DNA of 64,000 nucleotides from Siniperca chuatsi (Eukaryota > Chordata > Actinopteri > Centrarchiformes > Sinipercidae). Made by a program: the position numbers and the translations under genes. This document shows positions 23,945 to 34,036 of this stretch, in pieces (position 1 is the first letter of the stretch; every line of letters starts with the position of its first letter). The notes under the pieces are model-generated. The model was not told the origin of the DNA. It did no database searches and saw only the letters and a list, made by a program, of their open reading frames with translations. The stretch spans positions 1,352,001 to 1,416,000 of the forward strand of contig NC_058051.1 in the NCBI RefSeq assembly GCF_020085105.1, read 5' to 3'.

Positions 23945-24165
23945 ATAAATGGCTGCCTTTATCCAAAGCACTTTACAATTTGACACACCCTGATGGCAGC
24001 GAGCTACCATGCAGGGTGCTGGTCTGACCATCAGGAGCAAATTGGGCTTCCGTGTCTTGCCACTTCAACATGTGGACAGGAGGAGCTGAGGATCGAACCG
24101 CCAACCCTGTGATTAGTGGACAACCCGCTCTACTGTAGCCTACCGCATGAACCACAACTGCTGCA
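23945..24165 (-). mobile_element. tRNA-derived SINE
   Basis: On the minus strand, the 5' head reads GTGGTTCATGCGGTA, then GAGCGGGTTGTCC, GGGTTGGCGGTTCGATCC and CAGCTCCTCCTGTCCACATG. That gives an internal Pol III B box (GGTTCGATCC, complement of 24090-24099) preceded by an A-box-like head. The body has CATCAGG and CTGGTCAGACCAGCACCCTG-type words, and the tail has TAAAGTGCTTTGGATAAAGG followed by CAGCCATTTATTG, the LINE-matched tail of a widespread teleost SINE. About ten extra bases lie between the A-box head and the B box (near 24131-24141) relative to the form I remember, so this copy's promoter is probably impaired. Confidence 0.8.
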
Positions 24166-24514
24166 TTGATACTCTTTGATGTGAACATTAACTTTTAGAT
24201 CTGTGAATTATTTTTTTTTAAATCTTACTCTAATCTTTAATATTTAGTACTGACATGAACCTGTATCCGAGTATAAGCTTTATACTACTTTATACTTTTC
24301 CGTATGCTAAGAAATTACATAATCGTGTAGAAGTCATGTATCATATGTGCAGTATTTCTTTTTGATAAATTACACATACAAATGTCTAAAAGTTTACTGA
24401 TTCAATATTATGTGGTTTCTTGTATAACACCAATAGAATTTATAAAGTTTTTAACTTTATAGGTAAAATGACACAATGTCCTACTTTATACTTTTTCTTT
24501 AGATGACCTGTCTG

Positions 24515-24925
24515 GCTTCTGAACAACATTCTCATATCTAAACAACACAACAGGTCGATTGTCATGACTCCCAAAATGACATGTGACCATTGGAAAGTGC
24601 CAGCAGCAGGCGTACCACTTAAGTACGTTACGTGACATGAGTCACCTACTTAAGTTTAAATAAGTCAACGTTAAAAAGGTTTCTCATGGAACTTGTTTCC
24701 CGGTCTCCTGGATGAAAGTCCTGTTTGACCCATCAGTCACCCCAGCTACCTCCTAATGTGGACTTTGTTGCTCTTTATACTATGTCACCTGACTTCCTCC
24801 TCGGCTCCTGTCATAATTACTACTGCCACTAGAGGTTGCGGCCAAACAATAAACCTAAATATGGGTCAAAATTAGCTGCTTGCACAAACGACCTATAGGG
24901 CCGTTTTTCTGATGAGGACAAGCTG
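24515..24925 (-). repeat. Dispersed repeat family C, copy 1 (minus)
   Basis: The minus strand shares long ordered blocks with 59915-60420: AACGGCC(C/G)TATAGGTCGT, TGTGCAAGCAGCT, GACCCATATTT, GCAACCTCTA, GAGGAGGAAGTCAGGTGA, AGTATAAAGAG, GGGTCAAACA, CAGGAGAC, GTTGACTTATTT and ACGCCTG. Relative to the other copy it lacks about 110 bases around the 'CCAAACCATGATTTTT' block. The element class is unknown to me; the CAGGAGAC-type segment is common in fish repeats. Confidence 0.8.
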
Positions 24926-24956
24926 CTTCTGAACCAGTCCGCTGCTAAAATGAGCG

Positions 24957-25162
24957 CTTCTGGCAGGGACTGTGAACCGACCCTCCCACTTCCTAATGTT
25001 ATGTATTTCCTCTCAATGCATGCCAAGGTACTGTATGAAGGAGCAAATGCGAAAAAGTAGCAATAGTTTTATAATTAGGTGCTCTTTAAAATGTTTGCGG
25101 GCAAACGAGAGGAAATATAACGTTAGGCACTGGGAGGGGCGGTTCACAGTCCCTTCCAGAAG
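24957..25162. mobile_element. Foldback MITE nested in hAT
   Basis: Left arm 24957-25014 and right arm 25107-25162 are inverted complements over about 56 bp: CTTCTGG(C/A)AGGGACTGTG, AACCG(A/C)CCCTCCCA, CCTAA(T/C)GTTAT and TTTCCTCTC. About 92 bp separates the arms. Arms this similar suggest an insertion younger than the surrounding hAT. Target duplication not identified. Confidence 0.75.
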
Positions 25163-25872
25163 GGGGTCGATAAGGGGTGACAAACTGTTAATGGCCTACA
25201 TAAGAATGGAAACCATTGCCATTCTATAAATATATCAAGCTAAGCTATAGAGTAAGTTAGGCCTGGCCCTGAATATAAAAATATTTAGATCATCCTGTTT
25301 GTTTGGTATTTGGACATGCAAGTTTTCAGATACGATGTAACGTTATGTGATGTGGGACGGCAATATGAAAGAATTTCAAACTCCGACTATTTATAATTAC
25401 CTTTCTCTCCTCGTGCCTGATGTCCATGTGCCGAAGCACTGCAGCGCTTGATAACGTGGTGCTCATTCTTTGACTGGAGTTGCAGCTGGCTCTGGCACGC
25501 TGCTATGCTGGCTGCGGGACGGGAAGAGCGATGCTGGGTCCACGCTTGGAGTTGCAACGATCGATTGCTGCCTGATTGTTGTCGCATTTGACAAGGTTCT
25601 GATGGTCTCCGCCGTGGCCAGTATATTAAGTAACGCTGCTGCTTCATGTCTCATGAACTCTTTGAACATTGCTTTTAGTTATCTATTTTAACCATTTATA
25701 CTGTTTAACTGTTGAGACATCTCTGCTCACAACACCTAGTATTCAGGTGTTAGCTGACTCAATATGTGGATGTTTATTTTTTAAACAAATTATAATTTCT
25801 ATTTTTTTCCGTTAGTAGAGCTACTACACAATTCCCTCCCCCAACCCCCCTTAAACTATAGAAGTAATCTCT
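25163..25872. other. hAT interior, no recognisable coding part
   Basis: Minus frames at 25387-25669 (68-86 codons) contain Q/A/S-rich peptides with no domain I can place. They could be a decayed part of the element's gene or chance. Confidence 0.35.
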
Positions 25873-25896
25873 GGTACCCCTGGCTGGTAATCACGG

Positions 25897-25904
25897 GTCT
25901 AAAG
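25897..25904. repeat. hAT target-site duplication, right copy
   Basis: GTCTAAAG, pairing with 22935-22942. Confidence 0.65.
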
Positions 25905-27406
25905 TAGCCGTACTGTATATTGTATATTGATTAGGTAATCCTTCTACCGAGTGCCTTGTGTAGAGCTCTCTCTCTGGATGTTTTTCCTTCCCCCAGTGCA
26001 CTGGGCCACAGAGTGGTTGGCGGGGAGTGTGCTCTATAATTTAACAGCCCTTTTGGAAGCAGAGACAAAGCATGGAAGGAAGGCTTTGCTTTTTTTCTTT
26101 CCACCATGGAAATTATATTTCCAGCCCTGGCCTAGTGATACATGATCCAACATGGTGGGAATCAAACACAGCGTTAAATATTTTACTTGTGCATGTGTTG
26201 TGCTGCACATTTACATTTGTCTGTGTGTGCATTTTGACTAACACTACTCTCTTTCATGGATTATATTAATGTAAAGAATACTGTATGGGGTCTTTACAAA
26301 CAGTGAAGACCTTGCCTCCTCTTTCAACCCTCTCAGGCAGAGTTGAAGGAGGAGTCAAGGTCTTTAAGTAAGAAAACCAACACAGTTGACTGAATAAGAG
26401 CACAAAAAGGACAAACTGGATATGAACATAAAACATGCAGGCACTGATTATGCATATGTGCATGGGTGTCTTTTTTCCATTGGCCTATGTGTGAGCATTT
26501 TTACCTGGCACAGCCAGGTAGTTGCACAAGCCGTTTGTTGTGGGTTTTGGCACAAATCAAACGAGATGATGGAGGATTTGAACTTAGTTTGGATAAACTC
26601 AATGGAATATTAATATAACAATGGCCGTGGACAAAGCCATGGAATAACACTGTTGTTCAGTGTTATCTGTACACATATGACAGTATACTTCATGGTACAA
26701 ATATTGGGTGTGGCATAGATGGAAGTGATGGGGTTAACTAATAATCCTCAAATCAGTTTAAAGGATATTTCTGTTTTCACACAACTTATATTCATAGTTT
26801 CATAGTCATATTTGTAGTTTTGGCAATCTAATAAATTATGCTCACCAAATGAATTGCTGAGAGTTGGGAACATGTCAACATCTCTGAAAAGAAGTCAGAC
26901 AGGAAGAAACATGAGCAATCAGATACGGACCCAGTTCTTGCTTCAAATTGTATCTACAGTACTTGTTGTAGACAGTGCACACACTGTGCAATGAGGGATT
27001 ATTAGTAACATTTCAGGTATTGTTTCAGTTTGACCTCCAAATAAAGTTGTTTAGATAATCTAGATGAACTGTTGGCTTTTTTTTTCCCCCAATTTGTCCG
27101 ATCATCCTTCGAGCCGCTGATATTTTTTTGCCCTCTCTAACCTTTTTTTGTCACCATGTTCCTACATCTCAGCAGTTTACTTTGGCATATATAATTGTAT
27201 TGTAATTTTTATCGTAACTAATAGAAAGTAATTCCAAAACTATGACAATAAGACCCAAATTGTAATCTGTTCTGTAATCTGTCATGACAGATTACTTTTT
27301 ACTGTTAAAATTTGTTTCATAAAGTTGCTCACTGTCCAGAACTGGTGGTTCTCTGGTTTTCTTAGAACAAATAAAATTGTTCTCTTGCATCCAAGCTGTG
27401 TTCTAC
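25905..27406. other. No gene; two short perfect hairpins
   Basis: TACCTGG-CACAG-CCAGGTA lies near 26502-26520 and ATAACACTG-TTGTT-CAGTGTTAT near 26644-26668. Their meaning is unknown and such small palindromes arise by chance. The rest is AT-rich, without recognisable genes or repeats. Confidence 0.4.
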
Positions 27407-27590
27407 CCAACACAGGTCTTATGGCACGCAAGTACGTGAACGCAAATGACGACACCTGGCCCAGCCACACAAACGCGTGACCTCAGTGAAGGTGCGCTCT
27501 TACGCACAAGTGGAGGAAACAAACGTCACTCTACAAGGGGGCGATATAGAACTAATCAGAGCGTTTCTGTGACCACAATAGTAAACAAAC

Positions 27591-28720
27591 ATGGTGTCTG
27601 TGGAGGAACGTGTACTGCTGTACTTACTGCACAGAAGGAAGAAGAAAACGTAGAAATGGGATGAGATGTGCGACCGTTGAATCGCTTAAGGAGGATGGAC
27701 GGAGAATTTACTGCTCTTGTTCTACCCAGGCATTTTGATGAGGAGAAATACTTGAAGTATTTTAGGATGACACCTAAATATAATGATCTTCTAGAGCGTC
27801 ATACATCATACACCAGTGTCCCTTTACTGACTGTAGCTATGACTCTCCCTTATCTTGCAATGGGAATAAGCCATCGTGCCGTGGCTGCAAGTTACAAGCT
27901 TGGTTCAACTACTGCATCCCAAATCACCAGTGATGTTTGCCAGGCCATCTGGGATGCGTTGAAGAATGATTTTGTGGCTTTCCTGTCTGGTGGAGTGGAA
28001 GAGGATCGCACATGATATTATGAAGCTCTGGAATTTTTTCGATGTGTTTGGATGCAACAGACGGCAAGCACATCCGCATCACTGCCCCATCAAATTCAGG
28101 GAGTGATTACTTTAACTACAAGGGCTATTTTTCCTTTGTTTTAATGGCAGCACGAGATGCCCGATACGTGGACATCGGTTCTTTTGGACATGTCCGTGAT
28201 AGAGGGAATTTTTTCCCAAAGTGCATTTGGTTTACAACTTTGAGAGACAACTGGATCTTCCAGCTCACGGTCTTTTACCGAGCCCATTTGTCTTTCTCTC
28301 AAGGAAAACCTGATTAGACCTTATTCAGACCTACAACATGTCTAATGGCTCATTAGACCTGTTGCTATAGGCTGTTTACAGTAGTAGTAATCATTGCACT
28401 ATAGCCACTGTCTCTAACAACTCACCCCTAATTTCATAATTGTATGAACTTCTAATAGTTTTTCATTTGTCATCTTAATATATACATATGCCCTCTCTTC
28501 ATCAGGTTTAAACATCAGCCAGGAGATGCAAATCTATAATTGCCAGTCACAGGCCAGATGGATAATAGAAAACACGTTTGGGATCATGGCCCCAAGATTC
28601 TGGATATTCATTGTAAAAGCCTGTGTCGCCCTGCATAACTTTAGGAGCCATACAGATACTTGGGAAACGCACCGCTTGACAGTCTTACCTCAGATAGAGG
28701 GTACTGAGCCGGTGAGTAGA
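27591..28720 (+). pseudogene. PIF/Harbinger DDE transposase (HARBI1-like), broken
   Basis: The likely start ATG at 27591 opens MVSVEERVLLYLLHRRKKKT and meets a stop at 27651. After a frameshift, 27668-28015 reads the N-terminal part: LKYFRMTPKYNDLLERH, then PYLAMGISHRAVAASYKLG and QAIWDALKNDF, all typical of Harbinger transposases. A second frame, 28042-28317, has DATDGKHIRI with the first catalytic Asp at 28060, SGSDYFNYKG, and YVDIGSFG with the second Asp at 28171. A third frame, 28526-28729, has ARWIIENTFGIMAPRF with the catalytic Glu at 28568, and ends VKACVALHNF. The segment between the second Asp and the Glu is partly lost (28318-28525 is unrelated to the gene). All three catalytic residues are visible, but stops, frame changes and the deletion make it a pseudogene. 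Confidence 0.88.
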
Positions 28721-31300
28721 GGCATATAGTCGAGTAATATTAGGTGTAATATTAATATAATAATGATAGGAATAATAATTGTAGTAGCAGTTATTGAACA
28801 GGAACATGTGAGCAGTAGACATGAAATCATAGATCCAGACTCTGCAGCTCCGGAGGCAGAAATACCTGCTGGAAGCAACAGAAGGAGAGAGACGTGAAAG
28901 CACAAAACTACGGGATAGAGAAGATGTCGAGTTAGTAACATGCATTAATGGGATAAAAATGCATACAGAGGGGAGGAGAGAGGTGCATCATGGGAAGTCT
29001 CCCGGCAGTCTAGACCTATAGCAGCATAACTAAGGGATGGTTCAGGACTCACCTGAGCCAGCTCTAACTATAAGCTTTATCACAGAGGAAAGTCTGAAGC
29101 CTGCTCTTAAATGTGGAGATGGTGACTGCCTCCCGAACCCAAACTGGGACCTGGTTCCACAGGAGAGGAGCTTGATACCTGAAGGCTCTGGCTCCCGTTC
29201 TACTTTTGGAGACTCTAGGAACCACAAGTAACCCTGTATCCTAGGAACGCAGTGTTCTAGTCGGGGAATAAGGTATTATGAGATCTTTAAGATACGATGG
29301 TGCCTGACCATTAAGAGCTTTGTAGGTGAGGAGAAGGATTTTAAATTCTGTTCTGGATTTTACAGGGAGCCAGTGCAGAGAAGCTAATATTGGAGAGGTT
29401 TGATCTCTCTTCCTGCTTCTTGTCAGTACATGTGCCGCAGTATGCTGGATCAAGTGGAGAGTCTAAAGGGACTTATTCTGGTAGCCTGATAATAAGGAAT
29501 TGCAATAATCAGCCAAGAAGTAACAAATGCATGCATTAGTTGTTCTGCATCATTTTGAGACAGGATGTGCCTGATTTTTGCAATGTTACATAGGGGAAAA
29601 AAGGCAGTCCTTGAGACTCTAGTCATCTACTGTATCTTTAGATAACATGTCTCAGAGGTGTTTGTTATTTAGAAAGTCACACAACTGATTGGCGAATGCG
29701 TTCTCAAGGATCTTGGAGAGAAAGGGAAGGTTAGATATAGGTCTATAGTTGGCTGAAACCCCTGGATCAAGAGTGGGCTTTTTAAGAAGCGGTTTAATTA
29801 CAGCTACTTCAAAGAACTGTGGTACATAGCCTGTTAATAAAGACAGATTGATCATATCCAGTAAAGAAGTGCTAACTAAGGGTAAAACGTCTTTAAGCAG
29901 CCTAGTTGGAATGGGGTCTAAGAGACAGGCCGATGGCTTAGATGAATTAATCGTCAAAGTTATTTAAAGAAGGTCGATAGGAGCAAAGCAGTCTAAATAT
30001 ATATCAGGTTTTACAGTTGTTTCTAAGGTTCCTGTGTTTGAAGATAAATCGGTACCAGTTGAGGGCAGGACGTGATTAATTTTTTCTCTAATAGTTAAAA
30101 TTTTATTAATAAAGAAACTCATGAAGTTGTTACCACTGAGAGCTATAGGAATACATGGCTCCACAGAGCTGTGACGCTCTAAAGAAACCTGGGGTTGTTT
30201 TTATTTTCCTCTATTAATGATGAGTAGTACGCTGCTCTGGCATTATGGAGGGCTTTCCTATATGTTTTAAGACTATCTTGCCAGGCTAAACACGATTCTT
30301 CCAGGTTGTTGGAATGCCATTTCCTTTCAAGTTTTCGTGATGTTTGCTTTAATTTGTGGGTTTGGTGGTTATACCATGGAGCTAACCTTTTTTGTTTTAT
30401 CTTTTTTTTGTGGGGCAGTAGAGTGTCATTCGCAGTGAGCCTGCAGCACTGTCAACAAGATGATCAATTTGGGAGGGACTGAAATTTGCATGCGAGTCCT
30501 CTCTTATATTGAGACATAGCACTGAATTAAATGCAGATGGAATCATTTCCTTAAATTTAGCCACAGCAATATCAGATAGACATCTAGAGTAGGAGTTTTT
30601 ACCTAATGGCATGTAGTCCAGTAATAGGAGTTAAAAAGTTATTAAATAATGGTCTGATAAAGAAGGATTCTGTGGAAAGACTATTAAATGTTCATTTTCA
30701 GTGCCGTATACCAGAACAAGGTCGAGGGTGTGGTTAAAACAGTGAGTTATGTACACTCTGACAAAAGCCAATCAAATCTAATAATGAGATAAATGCAGTA
30801 CTAAGGCTGTCATTATCAACGTCCACATGAACATTGAAATCACCTACAATAATTATTTTTTCTGTTTTAAGGACTAAACTTGAATTAAAACTCATACACA
30901 TAAAAACTCAGAATAAGGGCCAGGAGTGTGGTACACTACAACAAATATAATTGGCTGTCGTGTTTTCCAGGTCGGGTGTGAAAGACTAAGGACAAGGCTT
31001 TCGAATGAGTTATTTAGTTTAGGTTTAGGGTTGCTTAATAGGCTTGAGTCGAAGATGGCTGCAACTCCACCTCCTCTGTGCCTCGAGGAATGTGAGTATT
31101 AATATGACTGGGCGGAGTGGATTCATTTAGGCAACGTATTCTTCATGACCCAGCCAGGTTTCAGTAAGACAAAATGAGTCAACATGATAATCTGATTCTG
31201 ATGAAATCGCTCACTAGTACAGCTTTACATGACAGAGATCTGATGTTTAAGAGTCCACATTTAATTCTCCTATGTTCTTGTGCTATTTCAGTGGTGGTAA
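28710..31300 (-). mobile_element. L2-like LINE, internally deleted, inserted in the Harbinger element
   Basis: Read on the minus strand. The APE-type endonuclease begins near 31290 with LLNIRSLS, then CLTETWL (31151-31171) and the diagnostic GDFNVHVD (30821-30844), followed by a HTLDLVL segment and SDHYLI. A linker leads to the reverse-transcriptase fingers (29652-29957) with KPLLKKPTLD and ANYRPISNLPFLSKILENAF. The palm with the catalytic (F/Y)xDD box is missing. Sequence resumes near 29600 with IAKIRHILSQ-like words in shifted frame, LDYCNSLLSGY (near 29500), ILASLHWLPVK, and the C-terminal APLLWNQVPVW (near 29150). The 3' UTR (29060-28710) matches a common fish L2 tail and is cut short. 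Many stops and frameshifts are present. The same segment on + gives spurious frames, for example 29037-29231 and 31174-31563. Confidence 0.85.
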
Positions 31301-31869
31301 TTTTGTTTAGGTTTTTATGTATAACTCCTCTTCTGTTAACTTTTGATTTTATTCATTTAAGTGGTCTCACTTCATGGCCTCAGAATGATAGGCTATTTTT
31401 GTTTCTGTTATGTCTTTTGTTCATGTTCAGTGTTAGATTATTCGTGAACTTGCTGTATAACTTAAATATTATGACAAGTCAGCGTTGTGTTCTGTTGCTT
31501 GTACATGTGATAGTGTCATTTTTACAGGCTTATACACGTATAAGCTGTCTGCCTATTTTATAGTTCAGTGCAATTTCATTTCTTAATTTTGTAAGGAAGT
31601 ACAACAAGGCAATGAATTCTCAACAATTCACTTTTTTAATTTTGGCATTGCAAAAATAGTTTTTCATAAAGCTATGTAAATATAACAACAAAATTTAAGC
31701 AATTTTGTAACATTTTCAAGTCTTTGAGATACAATATCAAAATAAACTGGATAGCATTATCAAGATTAGGCGCAAAACGTCCATAAATAAATCAAGTAAA
31801 GAACTGAAACTCCACTTGGAAAACACAACAATGGCAAACAGCCATGCATCTCCACATGTCTACACGAGA
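31301..31869 (-). other. Junction between LINE 5' end and Harbinger interior
   Basis: AT-rich sequence. The LINE's 5' boundary lies somewhere between about 31300 and 31575 and cannot be fixed by eye. The rest is presumably the 3' UTR of the Harbinger minus-strand gene. The 129-codon plus frame here is antisense noise. Confidence 0.4.
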
Positions 31870-32677
31870 GCATTCATTGAGAGCTATATGTGAAAGCACA
31901 AAAGGCCGGCTGCTTCTGCTGCCATCCAGAATGGCAACTTCAGTTGGATCCTGCTTTCTCTTTCTCTTGCCTGAAGGGTGTGGAGCAGCAGGAAGGGAGG
32001 AGGTGGAGGAAGATGAATGCTGTATCTGGGTATGTGGCTGAGAAAGAGGCAGCGGAGGCTGTTGGGGTTCTGGTTGCAGAGGAGACCGTTCTTGGGGTGG
32101 AGAGGCAGGTGGAGCTTGAACAGAGGGATTGGCTGCTGGGCTTCCCTGGCTTCCTGAAAGGCGTGTATGCCTTTAACTTATGAGTAATACACTACTTAAA
32201 CCATTGTGTTGCTTCCACGGTTTTAATACAAAATAACCTATATTAACCAGAGCAAGCAACAAGTCATTTTCACCAGACGTTAAATATTTTTAAATGTAAA
32301 AATTGTCTACATCCCAATTCAGCTAAAATTTAGTTAAAGGTTTCCATGTGGAGGGCTTCTTCTTTAGAAAAATGACTGTTTTTTCACGTGGAGTGGGTGA
32401 GGGACCTCTGTGGTTCGGTGCTTTATGAACTCTGAGAGCCACCAGAGCAATTCCAGAACGGCCGGGTATCCACATCCGCTCGCAACATCCCCGCTGTGGA
32501 CATGCTTTCACCGTTTCCACTTTCTCCTGACGTTTTCTTTATCCGTGGTTAGAGCAGTTGAAATTTCGTTCCAAGCTTTTTCAATTACCTGTCTGAATTA
32601 AGAGGTGACGAAGTGTCATAAATATGTTGATACATACGAACCTGTTCAGCTAGAGCTTCATCGAACTAGTCAGCCAT
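31870..32677 (-). pseudogene. Harbinger MADF/SANT-like DNA-binding protein, broken
   Basis: The minus-strand ATG at 32677 is followed after two codons by a TAG stop. The reading then continues FDEALAEQVRMYQHIYDTSS, and after a one-base frameshift VIEKAWNEISTALTT and ENVRRKWKR. This is the tri-helical MADF/Myb-like fold pattern: an acidic first helix, aligned Trp residues, and RRKWKR at the DNA-recognition end. Further down (32180-31870) comes a P/Q/S-rich linker and the basic GKRKRKQDPTEVAILD. In Harbinger elements this accessory protein helps the transposase reach the nucleus and bind the termini (known for the superfamily). Early stop plus several frameshifts make it dead. An unrelated MADF host gene is unlikely given the flanking transposase and inverted repeats. 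Confidence 0.75.
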
Positions 32678-32813
32678 GGCTGTTTTGAGTGGAAGTGAAC
32701 CCAAACAGAAAGGGTCAGAGTAACGTTGTGTTAAATTGATCTTGTGTAGCTCGAAGCGTCTGCATTCACGTACTTGTATGGACCATGATCGTGCCCTTAG
32801 ACCTTTGTGTTGG

Positions 32814-33975
32814 CTCTGAAGAGAACTCTCAGATCCAGACTGGATAGATTTGAAAACTCCGCCTCAGGTTTTGGTGTGGACTGGAAAAAACTTGACCTAC
32901 CTGGCCAGGGTCAGGGATTGTGCGGCGCCACAGTTAAGAGGACAACTTTCTATCACCTCCAACCTACTGTGTGATCACGAATTTTAAGTTGTCAATATAG
33001 CAAATCACGCTATACAAGTTTTCTTCTCCATGTGCCACATCACCTTCAGAAAACACTCAGGTGTCGAAGTTGATGCTATTTTACAAAGGAAGCGTAGTCT
33101 TGTTAAGCATTCGGAATCAATCTCCACTGTTCGATTCACTGACACATTCATATAATATGGAGTCTTTCACACACTAAAAACACATTTTTTCAATATGCTT
33201 GTGTTGACTTGCCAAAAAGAGCATGCCACGTGGCGAAAAATGAATTAAATGTTACACATGTACATATTTACTGTCTTTAGACAATGTTATACAGTGCGAT
33301 TTAATCACACACTCAATTCACACACCATCCCACTCTCTCCTGAGTCTGTATGTGAGCCAGGGAAAGTGATATTGCATATGTCAGAGGGGACAGGTGTGGC
33401 AGCCGTGTACCCAGGAAGAGGGGCTTAGGTTCAGGGAAGCCGCTTGCCATAGATACCCCAGATACCCCTAACCCTGCGAAGCTTATGGGGCTAAATCCTG
33501 CCAGCCCATATTCATTCTCACACACCACCTCTCGCATAGTAACACAATATCCCACTGCTGCAGTCACGCACCAGCTAGATTGGTGTTGGCTCAGGGAAAA
33601 CAGCTGAGGAGGATGAGCTGTGTCCATAATGTATGAAGTGTGTGTGTGCATGCATATGCACAGGACGGCTGTAGTGTCATGGGAGATATTCTGGAGCTGT
33701 CAGCTGTGATCATTTTTCAGCGTGTCAATCTCTGTCATGCATGTGAAATTTGAAATAGGCTGTACATTCATCACTGACCAATCTGGAATATAGGAAAATA
33801 TCAGTCGATGTACCAGGTAAACTGGCTCCACCATCATAGAATATGACGCCTACTTTGGTGATAACCAAACCATTCTGAATGGCTGAGGCTACCTGTAGCA
33901 ACCTTATTATCATTTGCCACATGTACCTGTAAACCATTGGCCGTGACACATCATCATCATTAAGCCTTAAAAAGG
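32814..33975. other. No gene recognised
   Basis: The first part (32820-32890: CCAGACTGGATAGATTTGAA and GTGTGGACTGG words) resembles subterminal repeats of fish DNA transposons, but no ends are clear. The rest is ordinary. The 112-codon minus frame (33313-33651) has no recognisable domain. Confidence 0.4.
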
Positions 33976-34036
33976 TAATAAATGATTTAGTCCAATGCGC
34001 GCATATCAAAACAGACTTTACAAAGTGCTTCACAGG
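33976..34036 (-). mobile_element. L2-type LINE 3' tail fragment
   Basis: On the minus strand: CCTGTGAAGCACTTTGTAAA, then GTCTGTTTTGATAT, ending in TTTATTA. The order matches the 3' end of the LINE at 6214-6974 (TGTGAAGCACTTTGTA, TTGTTTTGATAAG). No coding part remains. Confidence 0.5.

Larger units (their letters stand above)
22943..25896. mobile_element. Non-autonomous hAT-like DNA transposon with nested inserts
   Basis: The left end reads CAGTGATTCCCAACATTTC. The right end, complemented, reads CCGTGATTACCAGCCAGGGG. These are imperfect terminal inverted repeats of the 'CAGTGGTTCCCAACC' type seen in many vertebrate hAT elements. The left subterminal part has GTACCTCCGCAGCCC and GTGCCCCCTTTATTA, also typical of this group in fish. 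An 8-bp near-perfect duplication flanks the ends. No hAT transposase frame with recognisable domains remains. Inside lie a SINE (23945-24165), a family C repeat (24515-24925) and a foldback MITE (24957-25162), all apparently later arrivals. The element is a few kb of dead DNA. Confidence 0.7.
27407..32813. mobile_element. Decayed two-gene PIF/Harbinger transposon, split by an L2 LINE
   Basis: The left border (27407-27451) reads CCAACACAGGTCTTATGGCA then CGCAAGTACGTGAACGCA. The right border (32757-32813), complemented, reads CCAACACAAAGGTCTAAGGG, CACGATC and then ACAAGTACGTGAATGCAGAC. These are imperfect terminal inverted repeats; the right one has a stretch missing from the left. Inside are a Harbinger DDE transposase on + and a MADF/SANT-like DNA-binding protein on -, the two-gene set known for this superfamily. 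TTA, the usual PIF/Harbinger target triplet, occurs at 27419-27421 and 32797-32799, but the inverted homology continues beyond it, so the exact ends are uncertain. Both genes are broken, so the element cannot move by itself. Confidence 0.82.

Noticed and set aside
29037..29231. Plus frame with an 'LITEESLKP...GDSRNHK' peptide
   Set aside because: Frequently predicted as a protein in fish, but it is the antisense of the LINE C-terminus.
31174..31563. 129-codon plus frame rich in hydrophobic residues
   Set aside because: It runs antisense to the LINE endonuclease region and is a shadow frame, not a membrane protein gene.
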